A stretch of DNA of 64,000 nucleotides from Alviniconcha marisindica (GCA_018857735.1 JABMCL010002627.1:592501-656500), one strand, 5' to 3'; positions 11,137 through 23,106 are shown, counted from the first letter of the stretch. Program-made: numbers and translations. Notes: a model not told the origin generated them from the sequence alone.

Positions 11137-11384
11137 GGGGGGAGAGGGGTTGAGAGAAAGCAAGAGAGAAAGACTGCAGAATTATGATATAATTCTGTAG
11201 CCTACCTTCTGAAACTGAGATGAGGTCAGCTTGTCGTTGCTGCCCATGACGGGCACGGGGGTGGGGGGTGGGGGTGGGATGGGCGGGCGGGGGTGGGGGC
11301 GGTGGAAGCGCTCCGGTAAGACCCAGGAGCTTGTAGTCCCTGTCATCTCTCGAGGTCCCTGATCTGTGTCACATTAAGTTTTCA

Positions 11385-11690
11385 GCCTATTTTGATCCTC
11401 GCCATGCCAGCCGCTGAGACCGGCCAGCATCAAAAAGATGATCCAATCAAACTTTTATGTCCCCATCTAATCGGCCTACCCGAGCCCCCCTTTGAAAACG
11501 CCCCGCACGCGCAAACCGAATCATCGGAGTGGTAGCCAAACCTCGGGACGTTAGTCCACATCACGGAGAACATTAGGCAAAAACAATTACAGCTCTGATT
11601 GCATTTGTACAAACATTTTTCTTGTACGCCGCATTGCCCTCGGACCGGGTCCGATGGCGCAATAAAGCAACACGGGGCCTGGCGGTGGAG
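11385..11690. promoter_or_regulatory. Candidate conserved non-coding element
   Basis: About 300 nt of unique sequence between G-rich repeats, with motif-like stretches such as 'caattacagctctgattgca' and 'tttgtacaaac'. No long frame and no repeat match. Suggestive only. Confidence 0.2.
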
Positions 11691-11784
11691 GTAGCCGAGC
11701 CGTCCTGGGTTCTGTAATTACTGGGATCGTTTTTAACGTTTCAAAACGTTCGCTGCGTCCGGCGTCTCTCGCGGCCGCGCTGTG

Positions 11785-12600
11785 GATTCCCCCCTACACC
11801 CACTACCCGCTTCCCTTCTGTGTGTCTGTTCCCCCTACACCCACTACCCGCTTCCCTTTGTGTGTCTGTGTGTCTGTTCCCCCCTACACCCACTACCCGC
11901 TTCCCTTTGTGTGTGTCTGTGTGTCTGTTCCCCCCTACACCCACTACCCGCTTCCCTTTCTGTGTGTCTGTGTGTCTGTCCCCCCTACTGTTGTAACCCA
12001 CTCCCGCTTCCGTTTCTGTGTGTCTGTGTGTCTGTTTCCCCCTACACCCACTACCCGCTTCCCTTTTGGTGTGTCTGTGTGTCTGTTCCCCCTACACCAC
12101 TACCCGCTTCCTTTCTGTTGTGTCTTGTGTCTGTGTGTCTGTTCCCCTACACCACTACCGTTCCTTTCTGTGTGTTCTGGTGTCGTGTGTGTCTGGTGTC
12201 CCCCTACACCCACTACCGCTTCCCTTTGTGTGTGGTCTGTGTGTCTGTTCCCCTACCCATACCCGCTTCCCGTGTGTCTGTGTGTCTGTTCCCCCTACAC
12301 CCACTACCCGTTCCCTTTGTGTGTGTGTGTGTCTGTTCGCCCCCTACACCCACTACCCGCTTCCCTTTGTGTGTGTCTGTGTGTCTGTTCCCCCCTACAC
12401 CCACTACCTGAACTTCCGCTTGTCGTTTCTGTGTCTCCTCGTGTAGATAATCCCCCCTACACCCGCTACCCGCTTCCCTTTTTGGTCTGTTCGTCCCCCC
12501 TACACCCATCTCCCGCTTCCCTTTCTTGTCTCTGTTCTGCTCCCCTACACCCACTACCCGTTCCTTCTGTGTGTGTGCGTTAACGCCCATCACATTTGTC
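11785..12600. repeat. Minisatellite, about 49-bp unit, about 16 copies
   Basis: The unit is a C-rich half (ccctacacccactacccgct) followed by a TG-rich half (tgtgtgtctgtgtgtctgtt). Copies vary by small indels and some are shortened. The long Cys/Pro/Ser frames of 142-253 residues over this interval are produced by the repeat and are not genes. Confidence 0.9.
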
Positions 12601-12639
12601 CGCTTCCCTTATGTCGTGATTGTGTCTGTGTGTCATGTG

Positions 12640-12728
12640 CGCTGTGTAGCGTGTGTGCGTGCGTATGTGTGCGCGCGCATCTGTTTGTGCGCGTGTGTAG
12701 GCTATGTGCGTGAATGTGTGTGTATGCA

Positions 12729-12784
<56 letters not shown>

Positions 12785-12880
12785 GTGGTGGTGTTGTGGT
12801 GGTGGTGGTGGTGGTGGTGGTGGTGGTGGTGGTGGTGGTGGTGGTGGTGGTGGTGGTGGTGGTGGTGGTGTGGTGGTGGT

Positions 12881-12929
<49 letters not shown>

Positions 12930-13010
12930 CTGTACGCGTGAATGTGTGTGTGTGTGTGTGTGTACCTGTACGCGTGAATGTGTGTGTGTGTGTGGGTGTG
13001 TGTGTGTGAA
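12640..13010. repeat. Compound (GT)n-(TGG)32-(GT)n array
   Basis: GT from about 12732 to 12781, a nearly pure TGG trinucleotide array to about 12884, GT to 12927, then two further units beginning 'acctgtacgcgtgaa'. Homopolymer frames of Gly, Val or Trp run through it. Confidence 0.9.
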
Positions 13011-13107
13011 GAAAGAGAGAGAGAGTCTATGCAGACTTATCAAAGGCTGTCCCTTTCTCTGTCTCTGTCTCTCTCCAATCCTTGTAAAAATAATAAAGTT
13101 TTCGAGT

Positions 13108-13138
13108 TTGAGTTCCCCCTCCCCCCCCCCCCCCCCCC

Positions 13139-13180
<42 letters not shown>
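13108..13180. repeat. Poly-C joined to (CT)n
   Basis: A C-run of about 30 followed directly by (CT)18. Confidence 0.85.
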
Positions 13181-13184
<4 letters not shown>

Positions 13185-13249
13185 CTCAACCCAGGAGACG
13201 TATTATTCTGCATCAGGCGATGACTAAAAAATAAAAAAACTGAAGCAGA

Positions 13250-13720
13250 AGAAGAAAGACCTGCGTTCCAGCCAAGACAATCTTGGCTCTTCCTTCACTC
13301 CGCACCCATAATTAGCTCGCCGCGTCGTCTGTCACACAGTCTCATCTCGCTGTTTCTCAAATTGCGTTCGCCCTCCACCGGCACCGACGGCGACCAAACA
13401 AGGCCCTCGTCAAAACGCACGCGCGACAGGCCTCTTCTCTTCCACGCGAGCGCTCGCGCTACCGGTGAAACTGACCCCCCTCGCCAGGTTAATTGACAGG
13501 TCCGGGGGAGAAACTGACAAGGCAGTGGAGGCGAGGGCCGGTGATGGCAGGCTCTGTGACGGTCGTCTTGGCCGGCGGGGTAGGCTTTGGCACACGTACG
13601 CCGCGCTGTGCAGTTTTGGCGGCGTGTTGTTTGTTAAACGAGGGGTAGCCGGCGAGACTGTCAGTGTTGCACGACGACCTACCCTACAACTAACCCCACA
13701 AAGCTGGGCGTACGTAGCAG
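13250..13720. promoter_or_regulatory. CpG-rich unique island
   Basis: Many CpG dinucleotides (for example cgcacgcgcgacagg and cacgcgagcgctcgcgct) and a 'ggttaattgacagg' motif, in non-repetitive sequence. It could be a regulatory island. A 99-codon plus-strand frame exists but has no recognisable similarity and runs into a G-rich repeat. Confidence 0.2.
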
Positions 13721-13905
13721 TTGGGAGTGTTTCTTGGGGAGGGGTGGGGGTGGAGGGGCAGTAGTAGTTGGGACAGCCGGAGGGACTGAGGAGGAAGCGG
13801 GGAGGAGGGGGGAGGTTATCAGGTAGGGTTGTGTGTGTGTGTTGGGGGGGTGTAACGCGAGCACCCCACCCCCCGCTCCCCTCCACACACACACACACAC
13901 GCGCA

Positions 13906-13936
<31 letters not shown>

Positions 13937-14359
13937 CTTCGAGTCCCGCTCTCTCAACCCCCACTGTATACCGTCATTTCCTTTTCATACCTGTGTCTGA
14001 ATGATAGGCCGACCGCTCCCCCCCCCCCCCCAAACCCCCGTCCCTCCCCTTGCTGTTGGGCCGTGCCAGTTTCGCGGACAAAAGGCTAAGCACCAGCGTA
14101 GCGACTAGGTGGATCGGGGGCGGTGTACGATGAGCCAGATGAAAGGCAGCGAGGGGAGCTAATGAGAGAGGAAGCCCGCCTCCTAACCCAGCGCTACTGG
14201 GAGCGATGACAAATTGTGATCCTTCGCCTCGTCTCCGCTATTTGATCTCTTGAGCCGGGGCGGGGGTGGGGGGGGGGGGGGGGTGCTCAGAGAGAGGAGA
14301 GGGAGAAGAAAGGTGAGGGAGGTGGTGGTAGGGGGAGGAGTGGGAGGAGATTGCTTCTT

Positions 14360-14475
14360 GATATTTTAACGCCCAGTCCACCGCCGCGAAAGGTCATGTA
14401 AGTAACTAACTTGGTGTTTTACGCCCAGTCAACCATTACGGTTATATCAGGGCGATACGAAAGGTCATAAGCGGT
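14360..14475 (+). mobile_element. SINE family D modules
   Basis: Two tandem related pieces, 'ttttaacgcccagtccaccg' and 'ttttacgcccagtcaaccat', the second followed by 'tacggttatatcagggcga'. The same module recurs at about 35265 and, reversed, near 510-545. It resembles family C read backwards (ttaacgtcccgtcaaccgca). Confidence 0.45.
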
Positions 14476-14479
14476 GGGG

Positions 14480-17340
14480 TACTGCGGATGCAGAAATTAA
14501 ATAAGGTCCCCGCTGTTCCTGAGAACCCAGAGTTGTTTAAGGTGGGCAGTAACAATTTCTACCTTTTCGTTCCCCCCTCCCTCCCTTTTCCCCGCCCCAC
14601 CCTCTCAAAAACAACAACAACAAACAAAACAAAAAACAAATCAAAACCCAAAAATTTCCCTCCCTTCCCCCCAACTTTTTAAAAAAAAACCCTTACTTTT
14701 CCACAAAAAACCGTGGCCGCAAGGAAAAAAATTGCTGGGTTTAATTCCCCCCCCATTTTTGGGGTTTTTTCCTTTCCTCCCCCCCCCCCCCCCCCCGCTC
14801 ATTTTAACCCCTTTTTTTGAAATCAGTTTCACAGTACTCGTACCCCATGGAAAATAGGCAAGAAATATGCCCGATGTATGAAAAAACTTACCAGTTTTGC
14901 CTTTGTCTAGAAAAAAGTTTAGGTTTAGGACCCTGATCCACCGGATCGCATCTCTGGTTTGGTTAATTCAGCATGCAATTGCTGGACAGTTTCATGTATC
15001 ACTTCATTTAGCAGGCTTTTTGCTTTTTAGGGCCAAGAATACGACAACAGCTGGGAAATGCCCAAAGACATTCCCCAAAAGTGATTGTCCACACTGTAAA
15101 TGATTTAAAAAAATCATTATTGATTTTTGGGAAATTGTTATCTAAACTTTAAATATATAACTTTTTTAAATGCATTACTCTTTATTTCTTACGGGCTTTC
15201 ATTATAGTTTTGGGTTATTTTTCCCAGCCAAAGATCCCAAAAGGCCGGTGCCTTGGAAGGTTCCCAAAACCCCCTGAAGGCCCCTTTACTTTGAGTGACA
15301 CTGAATGCATGCCCCGCTTAGACATATAAAAAGCCCTCAAACCTAAAGCCACCCAAGATTTTTTCAACCCTTTGTGTATTTTTTTAATAGTCATTTTCCC
15401 TTTTTGGGGGCTGCTCCACCTGGTTTAAACCAGGTCTTGCGGAAATGAAAAAAACATTCTGTCCAGTTTACCTCCCCCCTTTTCCATTCACATATGCAAG
15501 CCATGGCCATCTGCTGGAGGAAGGTTTTAGTTGCCTTGAAAGCTGGCCCTTTCGATGTGCATCTCTGCATGGTGGAAATTGTGACTTTTTTTTTTCAAAA
15601 AGGGGTAAGGTGTGTTGACACATTTTGTTGACACCTATCACTTATTTCCCCTCTACAGAGAAGATGCATGGAATTTTCCCAAGTTTCAAAATTTTTTTCC
15701 TTAACTTTGTAATCTCTTTATTTCTAAACGATTCCCCCATAACAAACTGAACGATGTACTAAAAAAATAATTTTTATATGGTCATGTTGGAAGCTTGCTC
15801 TTAAAGGGTTTTTTAGTGTCTTTGAGGGTTTTCCCTTGGTGTCTGTCTTTCCTCTCGAGTTTTAATCCCCTCCGCCCAGGTGGCGGGAAAAATGTGCTTC
15901 TGAGCGCCAAGCGTTTTGCACCTTAAAAAGGATGTGCTGATTTTGTTTTTTTGGTTGCTTCTTTGGCAAAATTCCTAAAGCTGTTTTGCCATACATTTGA
16001 CTAATGTTTTAAACCCTTTTGTTTCCTTGTATTCAAGTCTTTTCACAAACAAGACATCTGTCACTGGGCAACAGCTAGCATTGTGGTTGCTGGCGGATTT
16101 GTTTTGTTCTCGCTTTTTGGAGGATCTTACATCACTTCCTTCCGATATTTTTTTTTTGTTTCAAAATAATTCTGCAGTCATTTATAAAGTAGCACAATGT
16201 GTGTTTCCCATGCAGATTCGGTATTACTCATATTTTTCATCCACCATATCGGGACTGGACCATTGCAATTTTTAAAGGGTTTTTTTATTTTTGGGATTTG
16301 TTTCCCTTTTTCAACCGAAACAAGGTCATTTTCAGGACAAAATCACAGTCACATTTTCTTACGAGAAAAAAGCTGGCCCCACTGTTCTCAAAGAACAAAA
16401 TTTCAATAGCAAACATCCCAGCCAAAAAAATCAATAATTAGCACATATCACTATCTACAAACTGAAAAAAGATACTTCCAGACAGTTTCCCCTTGTAACG
16501 CTTTCCCGTAAAAAATTTAAAAGAACAATTGATCAGATCACAAGTATGTTAAAATCCACTTTTTGAGGAAACATTTCCACACGTTTTATTCCCCTTTTTT
16601 AATATTCCGGGCAGGCCCTCAACATGAAAACCGGCTTAAATAAATTAAACTATGGGGCAGTGGGGACCTTTTTTTTTGGGCGGGTAAAACGGGGGAAATT
16701 CCCGTTTTCAGCCAAGACTAACGAAAATGAAAAGTATAGAGAGGTTTTGGAAAAAAAATAAACGGTGAATGGACCGGGGAAGGGGAAATTGGGGCAAGGA
16801 AAAAATTAGGCCTGGAAAAGCATACTTGGTTTATTTGACCTACTCCGTGTTTTTTTAAGGGGGGAAAACATTCGTCGCTTTTGGGGTTTTAACAGAGGGG
16901 CCCTTTAAATTATTTTCTGCTCCCAGTCCCCAAAAAGCAAGGACATTTTTCGAGAAACGGAAAGCTACAACATATTAAACTGTTCAAACAAAAAAACAAT
17001 ATATGGAAATGGCCTTTTTTGTCATAATAAATGAGTTGCAAGGACAAGGCCCTCGCAAAATTTTGGGAAATTTTATAGTGGGATTTATTAGAAGCAGCAA
17101 AACCCCAGACACAAACCGGGAACCAAATCACTTGCCAAAAAACCTGAAAATGTGTACTTTGATAGTCAAGGTACCCAGAAATTACCCTTTTCCCAAAAGG
17201 GGGGGGGGGGGGGGGGGGGGGGGTGGGGGTATAGGCTGGCTCATGGTCTAAAAGGCTTGGGTTTTGGGGTTTACAAAAACCCCATTAAAAAACCCTCGGG
17301 GTTCCCCAAAAAGGGCCCTTCTGGTGGTGAAAGGTAGCGA
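14480..17340. other. Homopolymer-inflated, probably low-quality tract
   Basis: About 2.9 kb that differs from its surroundings. It is AT-richer, and an unusual share of bases sits in homopolymer runs of three to ten (ttttttttttt, aaaaaaaaa, ccccc, ggggg), often in juxtaposed sets such as gggg-tttt-cccc. No frame, repeat family or microsatellite explains it. A stretch at 18780-18880 looks the same. The pattern suggests uncorrected consensus or base-calling error rather than biology. Confidence 0.5.
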
Positions 17341-17398
17341 CAGGTCCCTAATAAGCCTTGTGGTTTCTGTGGACGGTAAGCACCATGTTTACTTCAGT
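17341..17398 (+). mobile_element. SINE family A 3' end
   Basis: Only the terminal 57 nt, from 'gtccctaataagccttgtgg' to 'caccatgtttactt'. It begins exactly where the homopolymer-rich tract ends. Confidence 0.6.
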
Positions 17399-17482
17399 TG
17401 GAGCACAGAGCAGCAACCCGCTTTTGTTTGAAAAGTCTTCACGTTGAAGATGCCTGCGTTGGCTGACTTTGAATGGTGCTTG

Positions 17483-17540
17483 TTCGTCCCGACGTGCCCC
17501 TGTGTGGTTGACAGGAAGTTCAAATCCGATTACAGACTAC
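17483..17540 (+). mobile_element. Degraded SINE family C module
   Basis: 'ttcgtcccgacgtgcccctg' then 'tgtggttgacaggaagttca'. Recognisable but diverged. Confidence 0.45.
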
Positions 17541-18160
17541 TAATTAACTGGATGCCGAAGAGCGGTGACGAGGAAATGGGTGCCGGGACAGGGTGGGTAG
17601 GAGGGGGTAGGGAAGATGGGGAATGGAGGGGGGGGGGGGGGGGCCAATGGCAGATCAGGTTTGTCTCCCTTTCCATCACTGAAAACGGCGCGTTCGTGAC
17701 TGGAGCTTTTGTCACGAAGTTTGAGTTTTTCTAGGACAGAATTCTAGACGCTTTCCGGATATCTGCTGCTTCAGCGTCTGCTGATGACTGCGTGTAAACG
17801 TTCCGTGTTAAACCCCCCCTTTTTTATTCTCTCCCCCCCTCTCTCTCTCCCCTCCCTTCCTTTTCTTTTCTCTCTTTTCTCTCTCTCTCTGTGGAGGGGG
17901 TTTGGGGGTGGGGGGTTGCGGATGTTACAGGGGAACGTTCTGGTTTGGTTGTGATTGCCTCCGTGGTGAGATTCTGCACTGGGGACGCAGGGATCAGCCC
18001 TGGAAGTCGTTGGAAGCTCAGAGCTTCCACCTTTAGGCGTGTGCATTTGGGCAGAAGGTACGGCATTGTATCATTATTGTTGATGTTGTTTGCATGGCCG
18101 AGTGGTGACGGTAGTGGTCTGGGGGCTCGGCAGGCTGCCAGTTGAGACTGGTCCAGTTTG
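17541..18160. other. Spacer with G-run, CT tract and tRNA-like scrap
   Basis: A G-run lies at 17629-17643 and a CT-rich tract at 17820-17890. 'gcatggccgagtggtgacgg' at about 18092 has A-box character (tggccgagtgg) and may be the head of a degraded SINE whose body is the duplicated unit that follows. Confidence 0.35.
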
Positions 18161-18513
18161 GGTAGCATCCCTTACCCGCTGTTGGGTACTGTGGCATTGG
18201 AAGCAGAAATACAAGTTTTCTTTGTCGAGAACCCTCCCTAGAAAGTCTTGAGTGTACAGATCTAGGTGCACTGGACAGTAACACACTTTCGTTGATGAAC
18301 TAGATCTAGTAAGTTCTGTGCTTTTACAGCTAATAGGTAGCATCCCTTACCCGCTGTTGGGTACTGTGGCATTGGAAGCAGAAATACAAGTTTTCTTTGT
18401 CGAGAACCCTCCCTAGAAAGTCTTGAGTGTACAGATCTAGGTGCACTGGACAGTAACACACTTTTGTTGATGAACTAGATCTAGTAAGTTCTGTGCTTTT
18501 ACAGCTAGTAGGT
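18161..18513. repeat. Recent tandem duplication, 175-bp unit
   Basis: Copies at 18161-18335 and 18336-18513 differ at only a few positions (for example cgttg versus tgttg near the end). Near-identity implies a very recent duplication or an assembly-level repeat. Confidence 0.9.
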
Positions 18514-18554
18514 AAACGATACCCTTTAAAAGCTGTCCGCACACTAGAAAAGAA

Positions 18555-18740
18555 GTGTGTGTGTGTGTGTGTGTGTGTGAGCGCACGCAGTTATTGAGTT
18601 GTGAATTCAGCCATCAGCTTCCCTCTTTCTTTTTTCTTGTTCTTGTTCTTCTTTTTTTAAGCCATCAGCCAGAATTATGCACCGCCACCACAAAGCCAGC
18701 TGTCCATAGTAGTATCCCTCGCACACCCACCCGCCCTCTT

Positions 18741-18772
<32 letters not shown>

Positions 18773-18905
18773 TCCCCCCCCCTGTGGTAAAAACCCCTCC
18801 TGTTGAAAACCCCCCTTTCCCAAAAATTAAAACCCTTCTGGGGCGTAAAAAAAGTTTTTGGACCGGGAAAATGCCCCCCCACCCCCACCCCCCCCCCCCG
18901 CCCCC
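18555..18905. repeat. (GT)n, poly-C and homopolymer-rich stretch
   Basis: A GT run at 18555-18578, a C-run of about 30 at 18740-18770, then homopolymer-inflated sequence to about 18895. Confidence 0.7.
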
Positions 18906-19184
18906 GTCCCCCCAGCCTCCAGAGTCCCCCCTCGGTGCATCCCTCGCTTACAGGTGATTGAGCTTTAAATTGCTCGCTTCTCGACCTCTTGTCTCACACC
19001 CGGCTTGCCACTTTCAGCGCTATGACAGATTCCGGTTCGCACGTGCTGAGCTTGACGCTGGCCGCTTCGTTGTGATCGGTGGCACGGAAGACATCTTTTC
19101 ACCGCCCCGCTGGTAGGTACCCCATTCTCTGTGGTGGATCCGAGACGGCTGAGTGACTGACTGGAGTGCATGAGGGTGGCGAGA

Positions 19185-20010
19185 GTGTAACTTCATTCCC
19201 GTGCTCAGTGAGTGAGTGAGTGAGTGCATGAGTGTGGCGGGAGTGTCCCTAACTTTATTCCCATGCTGAGTGAGTGAGTGAGTGAGTGCGTGAGTGTGGC
19301 GAGAGTGTCCCTAACTTCATTCCCATGCTGAGTGAGTGAGTGAGTGAGTGCATGAGTGTGGCGAGAGTGTCCCTAACTTCATTCCCATGCTGAGTGAGTG
19401 AGTGAGTGCATGAGTGTGGCGGGAGTGTCCCTAACTTCATTCCCATGCTGAGTGATGAGTGAGTGAGTGCATGAGTGTGGCGAGAGTGTCCCTAACTTCA
19501 TTCCCATGCTGAGTGAGTGAGTGAGTGCATGAGTGTGGCGGGAGTGTCCCTAACTTCATCCCATGCTGAGTGAGTGAGTGAGTGAGTGCATGAGTGTGGC
19601 GAGAGTGTCCCTAACTTCATTCCCATGCTGAGTGAGTGAGTGAGTGCATGAGTGTGGCGGGAGTGTCCCTAACTTCATTCCCATGCTGAGTGAGTGAGTG
19701 CATGAGTGTGGCGAGTGTCCCTAACTTCATTCCCATGCTGAGTGAGTGAGTGAGTGCATGAATGTGGCGAGAGTGTCCCTGACTTCATTCCCATGCTGAG
19801 TGAGTGAGTGCATGAGTGTGGCGAGAGTGTCCCTAACTTCATTCCCATGCTGAGTGAGTGAATGAGTGCATGAGTGTGTCCCTATCTTCATTCCCGTGCT
19901 GAGTGAGTGAGTGAGTGAGTGTGGCGAGTGTCCCTGGCTTTATTACCTTGCTGTGTGAGTGAGTGCATGAGTGTGGCGAGAGTGTCCCTGACTTTATTCC
20001 CGTGCTGAGT
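19185..20010. repeat. Minisatellite, about 58-bp unit, about 14 copies
   Basis: The unit combines (gagt)n, 'gcatgagtgtggcga' and 'gtgtccctaacttcattccc'. The internal GAGT tetranucleotide number varies between copies, giving units of about 45-70 bp. Outer copies are more diverged, which suggests expansion from the middle. Confidence 0.95.
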
Positions 20011-20223
20011 TCTGGGCGGGGTGTCTGTCGAGGCTGGCCCTGATGGCTGAAAGCTGTGTTGGCTGGTGATGGGCTTCGCGATCTCTCGTCATCGTAGCAG
20101 AACGTTAGCAGACTGTCAGCTTTATCTGGGTTAGCCGTGCTTCGCCCTGGTGTAAGCCTTAAACGTACGTGGCCGACCGGGCGTTAGTTTTCGTTGTTGT
20201 TGTCGTTGAGAAATGTTTATCTC

Positions 20224-20224
<1 letters not shown>

Positions 20225-20290
<66 letters not shown>
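20225..20290. repeat. (GT)n microsatellite
   Basis: Pure dinucleotide run of about 33 units. Confidence 0.9.
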
Positions 20291-20291
<1 letters not shown>

Positions 20292-20394
20292 TCCTGCACT
20301 GCTGGCTTTGCGTAGAAAACGAATCATGGTACTATGTCTGTGACTGTGACTTCTAGCACTACTCGTTTACTTGCGCATGACGCAGATGGCTTCG

Positions 20395-20765
20395 TTTCGC
20401 TCGGAAACGTCCCTCGCAGTTGATTGGGTGTTGTCTATTAATGATCTCTCTGTCTCAGTGTATGTCCGTCATTTCAGTCAAGTCCACGCCCCGATCTGTC
20501 TATTAATGATCTGCCTGCCTGTCCGTCATTTCAGTCAAGTCCACGCCCCGATCTATCGGCCTAGTGTTGTCTGTTAATGATCTATCTGTCCGTCATTTCA
20601 GTCCAGTCCACGCTTCCCCCCCCCCCACCCGTCCAGTCCACTGCACGCCCCCCCCCCCCCCCCACACACACACACACACGGTCTGAAGGCCTAGCGTTGT
20701 CTATTAATGATCTGTCTGTCTGTCCGTCATGTCAGTCCAGTCCACGCTCCGGTCTATAGTCCTGG
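20395..20765. repeat. Irregular tandem repeat, 65-110-bp units
   Basis: Four to five copies share 'gtctattaatgatctgtctg', 'gtccgtcatttcagt' and 'cagtccacgccccgatct'. Two later copies carry poly-C insertions. Confidence 0.8.
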
Positions 20766-20944
20766 CGCGACGGGCTGATCGTGTCCTCTATGACGAGCGA
20801 GAGAGGAGCGAAAGAAGAGAATTGGACTGAAAGACTGAGACACGCCGCAGAAAGGAACTCGTTTAATGGGTTCATAGGCGAAGGTAATGCGTCTATTTGG
20901 GGGTCTCTCTTGGGCTTTCTTTTTCTTCTTCTTTTCCTTTTCGA

Positions 20945-21035
20945 GTTCAGTGTCGCTTTGAGCCCACGGAGACCCTACGGACGATAAGGGACGTCCACCT
21001 CGACTTTCACACAGCTCCAGAGCTCTTCATCTTCT
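20945..21035 (-). mobile_element. SINE family B module
   Basis: Minus-oriented: 'agctctggagctgtgtgaaa' through 'gtcgaggtggacgtccctta' to the GTGGGCTCAAAGC end. Confidence 0.55.
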
Positions 21036-21942
21036 TCGTATCAGTAGTTCTTCTTCTTTTCGGTTGGCGAAGGGCTGGGTGGGTAGTATGAGATGTGATT
21101 TAGTGTGAGACGTGGTCGTGTGTACTACAAAGGGAAGTAACTCCTGGAGTGAGGAGAGAAAGCGACACCTGCCTGAAACGACACGTGGACCCGCCAGTTC
21201 AGTGTACATCAAAACCGGTGCCGGGGGGTGTTGGGGTGGATGGGGTGGAGGGGAGTTATAAAGTAGAAGAAGAAGAAGAAAACTATAGAACATTTAAAGG
21301 GGAACCGAAGTGAAAAAGTATCACCGCCCTTAATAAACCGTTTGAGGTTTCTGGCAATATCTATTTCCGTGGAACCAGATTTGTTTCACAGTTAAAACAA
21401 TTACGTACCACAGAACTAATTAAGTGGCCCGTTTCGGCCTATTTGCGGCAGTGCCGAGAGGTGGGGTGGGGGGAGAAGAGTGTGGGGGGGCAGAAGTGAA
21501 TGCAGTGTGGATGGGTTCAAACTAAACACGGACCCGTTTCTTTCACCTCACCCATCACAGCGCCTTGAACTGTCCCGCCCCGGCTTCAGAACCAGCTTCC
21601 GACAGAGATAAAGAAAAGCCGAATGCTGCCGTTGCCAAGGAAATGTCCTCGTTGCTAGGGTAAACCCAAAAAGGTTGAAAACGCTGTCCATTGCGGGGCA
21701 GTGAGGCGGCGTTGATGCGCACATTGATCGCTCCCCCCGTCTCCCGCAACAAACCCCAGACTCCACCGTCTTGGTCACGTGATTTTCTGCGCGATTTCAC
21801 GAGAAGAAACGGCCTTGATGGTGACCATTCAGATGTCTTCTACTTGGACATTTCCGATTTCGAGAAAAGTTTATTGTTCCATATGACAACCAATCGATTC
21901 TGTTTTGGGACTGTTTGTACTTCTCAATCTCTTCCTTTTTTG

Positions 21943-21949
<7 letters not shown>
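21036..21949. other. Unassigned spacer
   Basis: No supported gene. Short G-rich stretches lie at 21220-21255 and 21460-21495. 21690-21900 is open on the plus strand for about 70 codons but has no recognisable domain and runs into (CT)n. Confidence 0.35.

Positions 21950-22014
<65 letters not shown>
21950..22014. repeat. (CT)n microsatellite
   Basis: Two CT runs separated by one T. Confidence 0.9.
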
Positions 22015-22016
<2 letters not shown>

Positions 22017-23017
22017 CTTCTTTGGGGATTTTTTTCTTTTCTTTTTTTAAATAACCTGCGGACGTGTATTCTGAAAATTAATGTTGAGCGATGATGTTGT
22101 TGTCTGCCTTTATTTTTCTCTTTACTCCCGAGGCAGGTTTTTTGCGCGTGGTTGCTCTCTTCAAAATACTTGTATCTGTGTTGAAAGGGTTGCTGACCAA
22201 CCAAGGGCAGCACAACAGTGTATGCCATGCCAGTCAAATGTCTTGCTCCACGCGAGTCCTCATGAACTCACTCACGTTCGCTTGGTGGGCACGTCAAGGT
22301 TTGTATCACAACTTACACATCTCCAGCATTCGTGGAGTAGCTAACGTACTGTTCGAACAGTCGTTCGCGCTTTAGGAAGTAATACGCGAGTTAATGAGTA
22401 ATTTGTCTTGTCCTTTACTGGGACACTTTCCTATCAACATAGGAGGTCAAAATCCGAGAAATAATGTGAATAAAAACTTTTAAAATCATACACAAAAACA
22501 TATCCATGTCTGGCTGAAAACAAACAAACAAGAAGTTATCAAATCACAAGCGAAAAGCTGGCTCACACTTCCTGACACGACACAGTGTAAATAATTATAG
22601 ACAGTTTCATCTGTTTACAGCTTGTGTTTGTGTCCGCGCAGGTGGACCAACGTTCTCAAAGAATGATTCCAAGCACATTTGTCTTACATCATTTAAATCC
22701 GTACGGTGTATGCTGCAAAGAGTTTGACTGATTGATTGATTGATTCTTGACACATACATGCATTTAGCGTCGAGTCCAGCACGGAAGTCCTATCGAGGTC
22801 TGGCGAAAAACAGCTCACAAGGAAAAGGCCGAGTCACTCTTCATAACACGTGTCTCTTTAATGTATTCATAGCCTGAGAACTGGGGAACTAAATGAAACT
22901 GAATGAACTAGGAACGCACACACTAAAAGAACAAAATTCCTCGGGGTAAGCGAAGCACGCAAAGCTATATTCTGACCTACTTTCTAGGCTTTGAACAGAG
23001 AACCATACGTAGTTAAA
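22015..23017. other. Unassigned spacer
   Basis: AT-rich unique sequence with a short (gatt)n at 22728-22744. No coding or RNA feature supported. Confidence 0.4.
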
Positions 23018-23106
23018 GTTCAACGTTGCTCTTTTTGTCCACAGACTGTTAGGGACGGGGAGCCCAGGACGGCCACCTCGACTTCCACACAGCTCCTGAG
23101 CTCTGA
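23018..23106 (-). mobile_element. SINE family B module
   Basis: Minus-oriented and well conserved. It carries the 'caggacggccacctcgactt' block and, at its 3' end, 'gttcaacgttgctctttttg'. Confidence 0.65.

Noticed and set aside
11782..12593. Long Cys/Pro/Ser frames (142-253 codons) on both strands
   Set aside because: They are translations of the 49-bp minisatellite; frames shift between copies and there is no domain.
12526..13227. Val/Cys- and Gly/Trp-rich frame of 233 codons
   Set aside because: Produced by the (GT)n-(TGG)n-(GT)n array.
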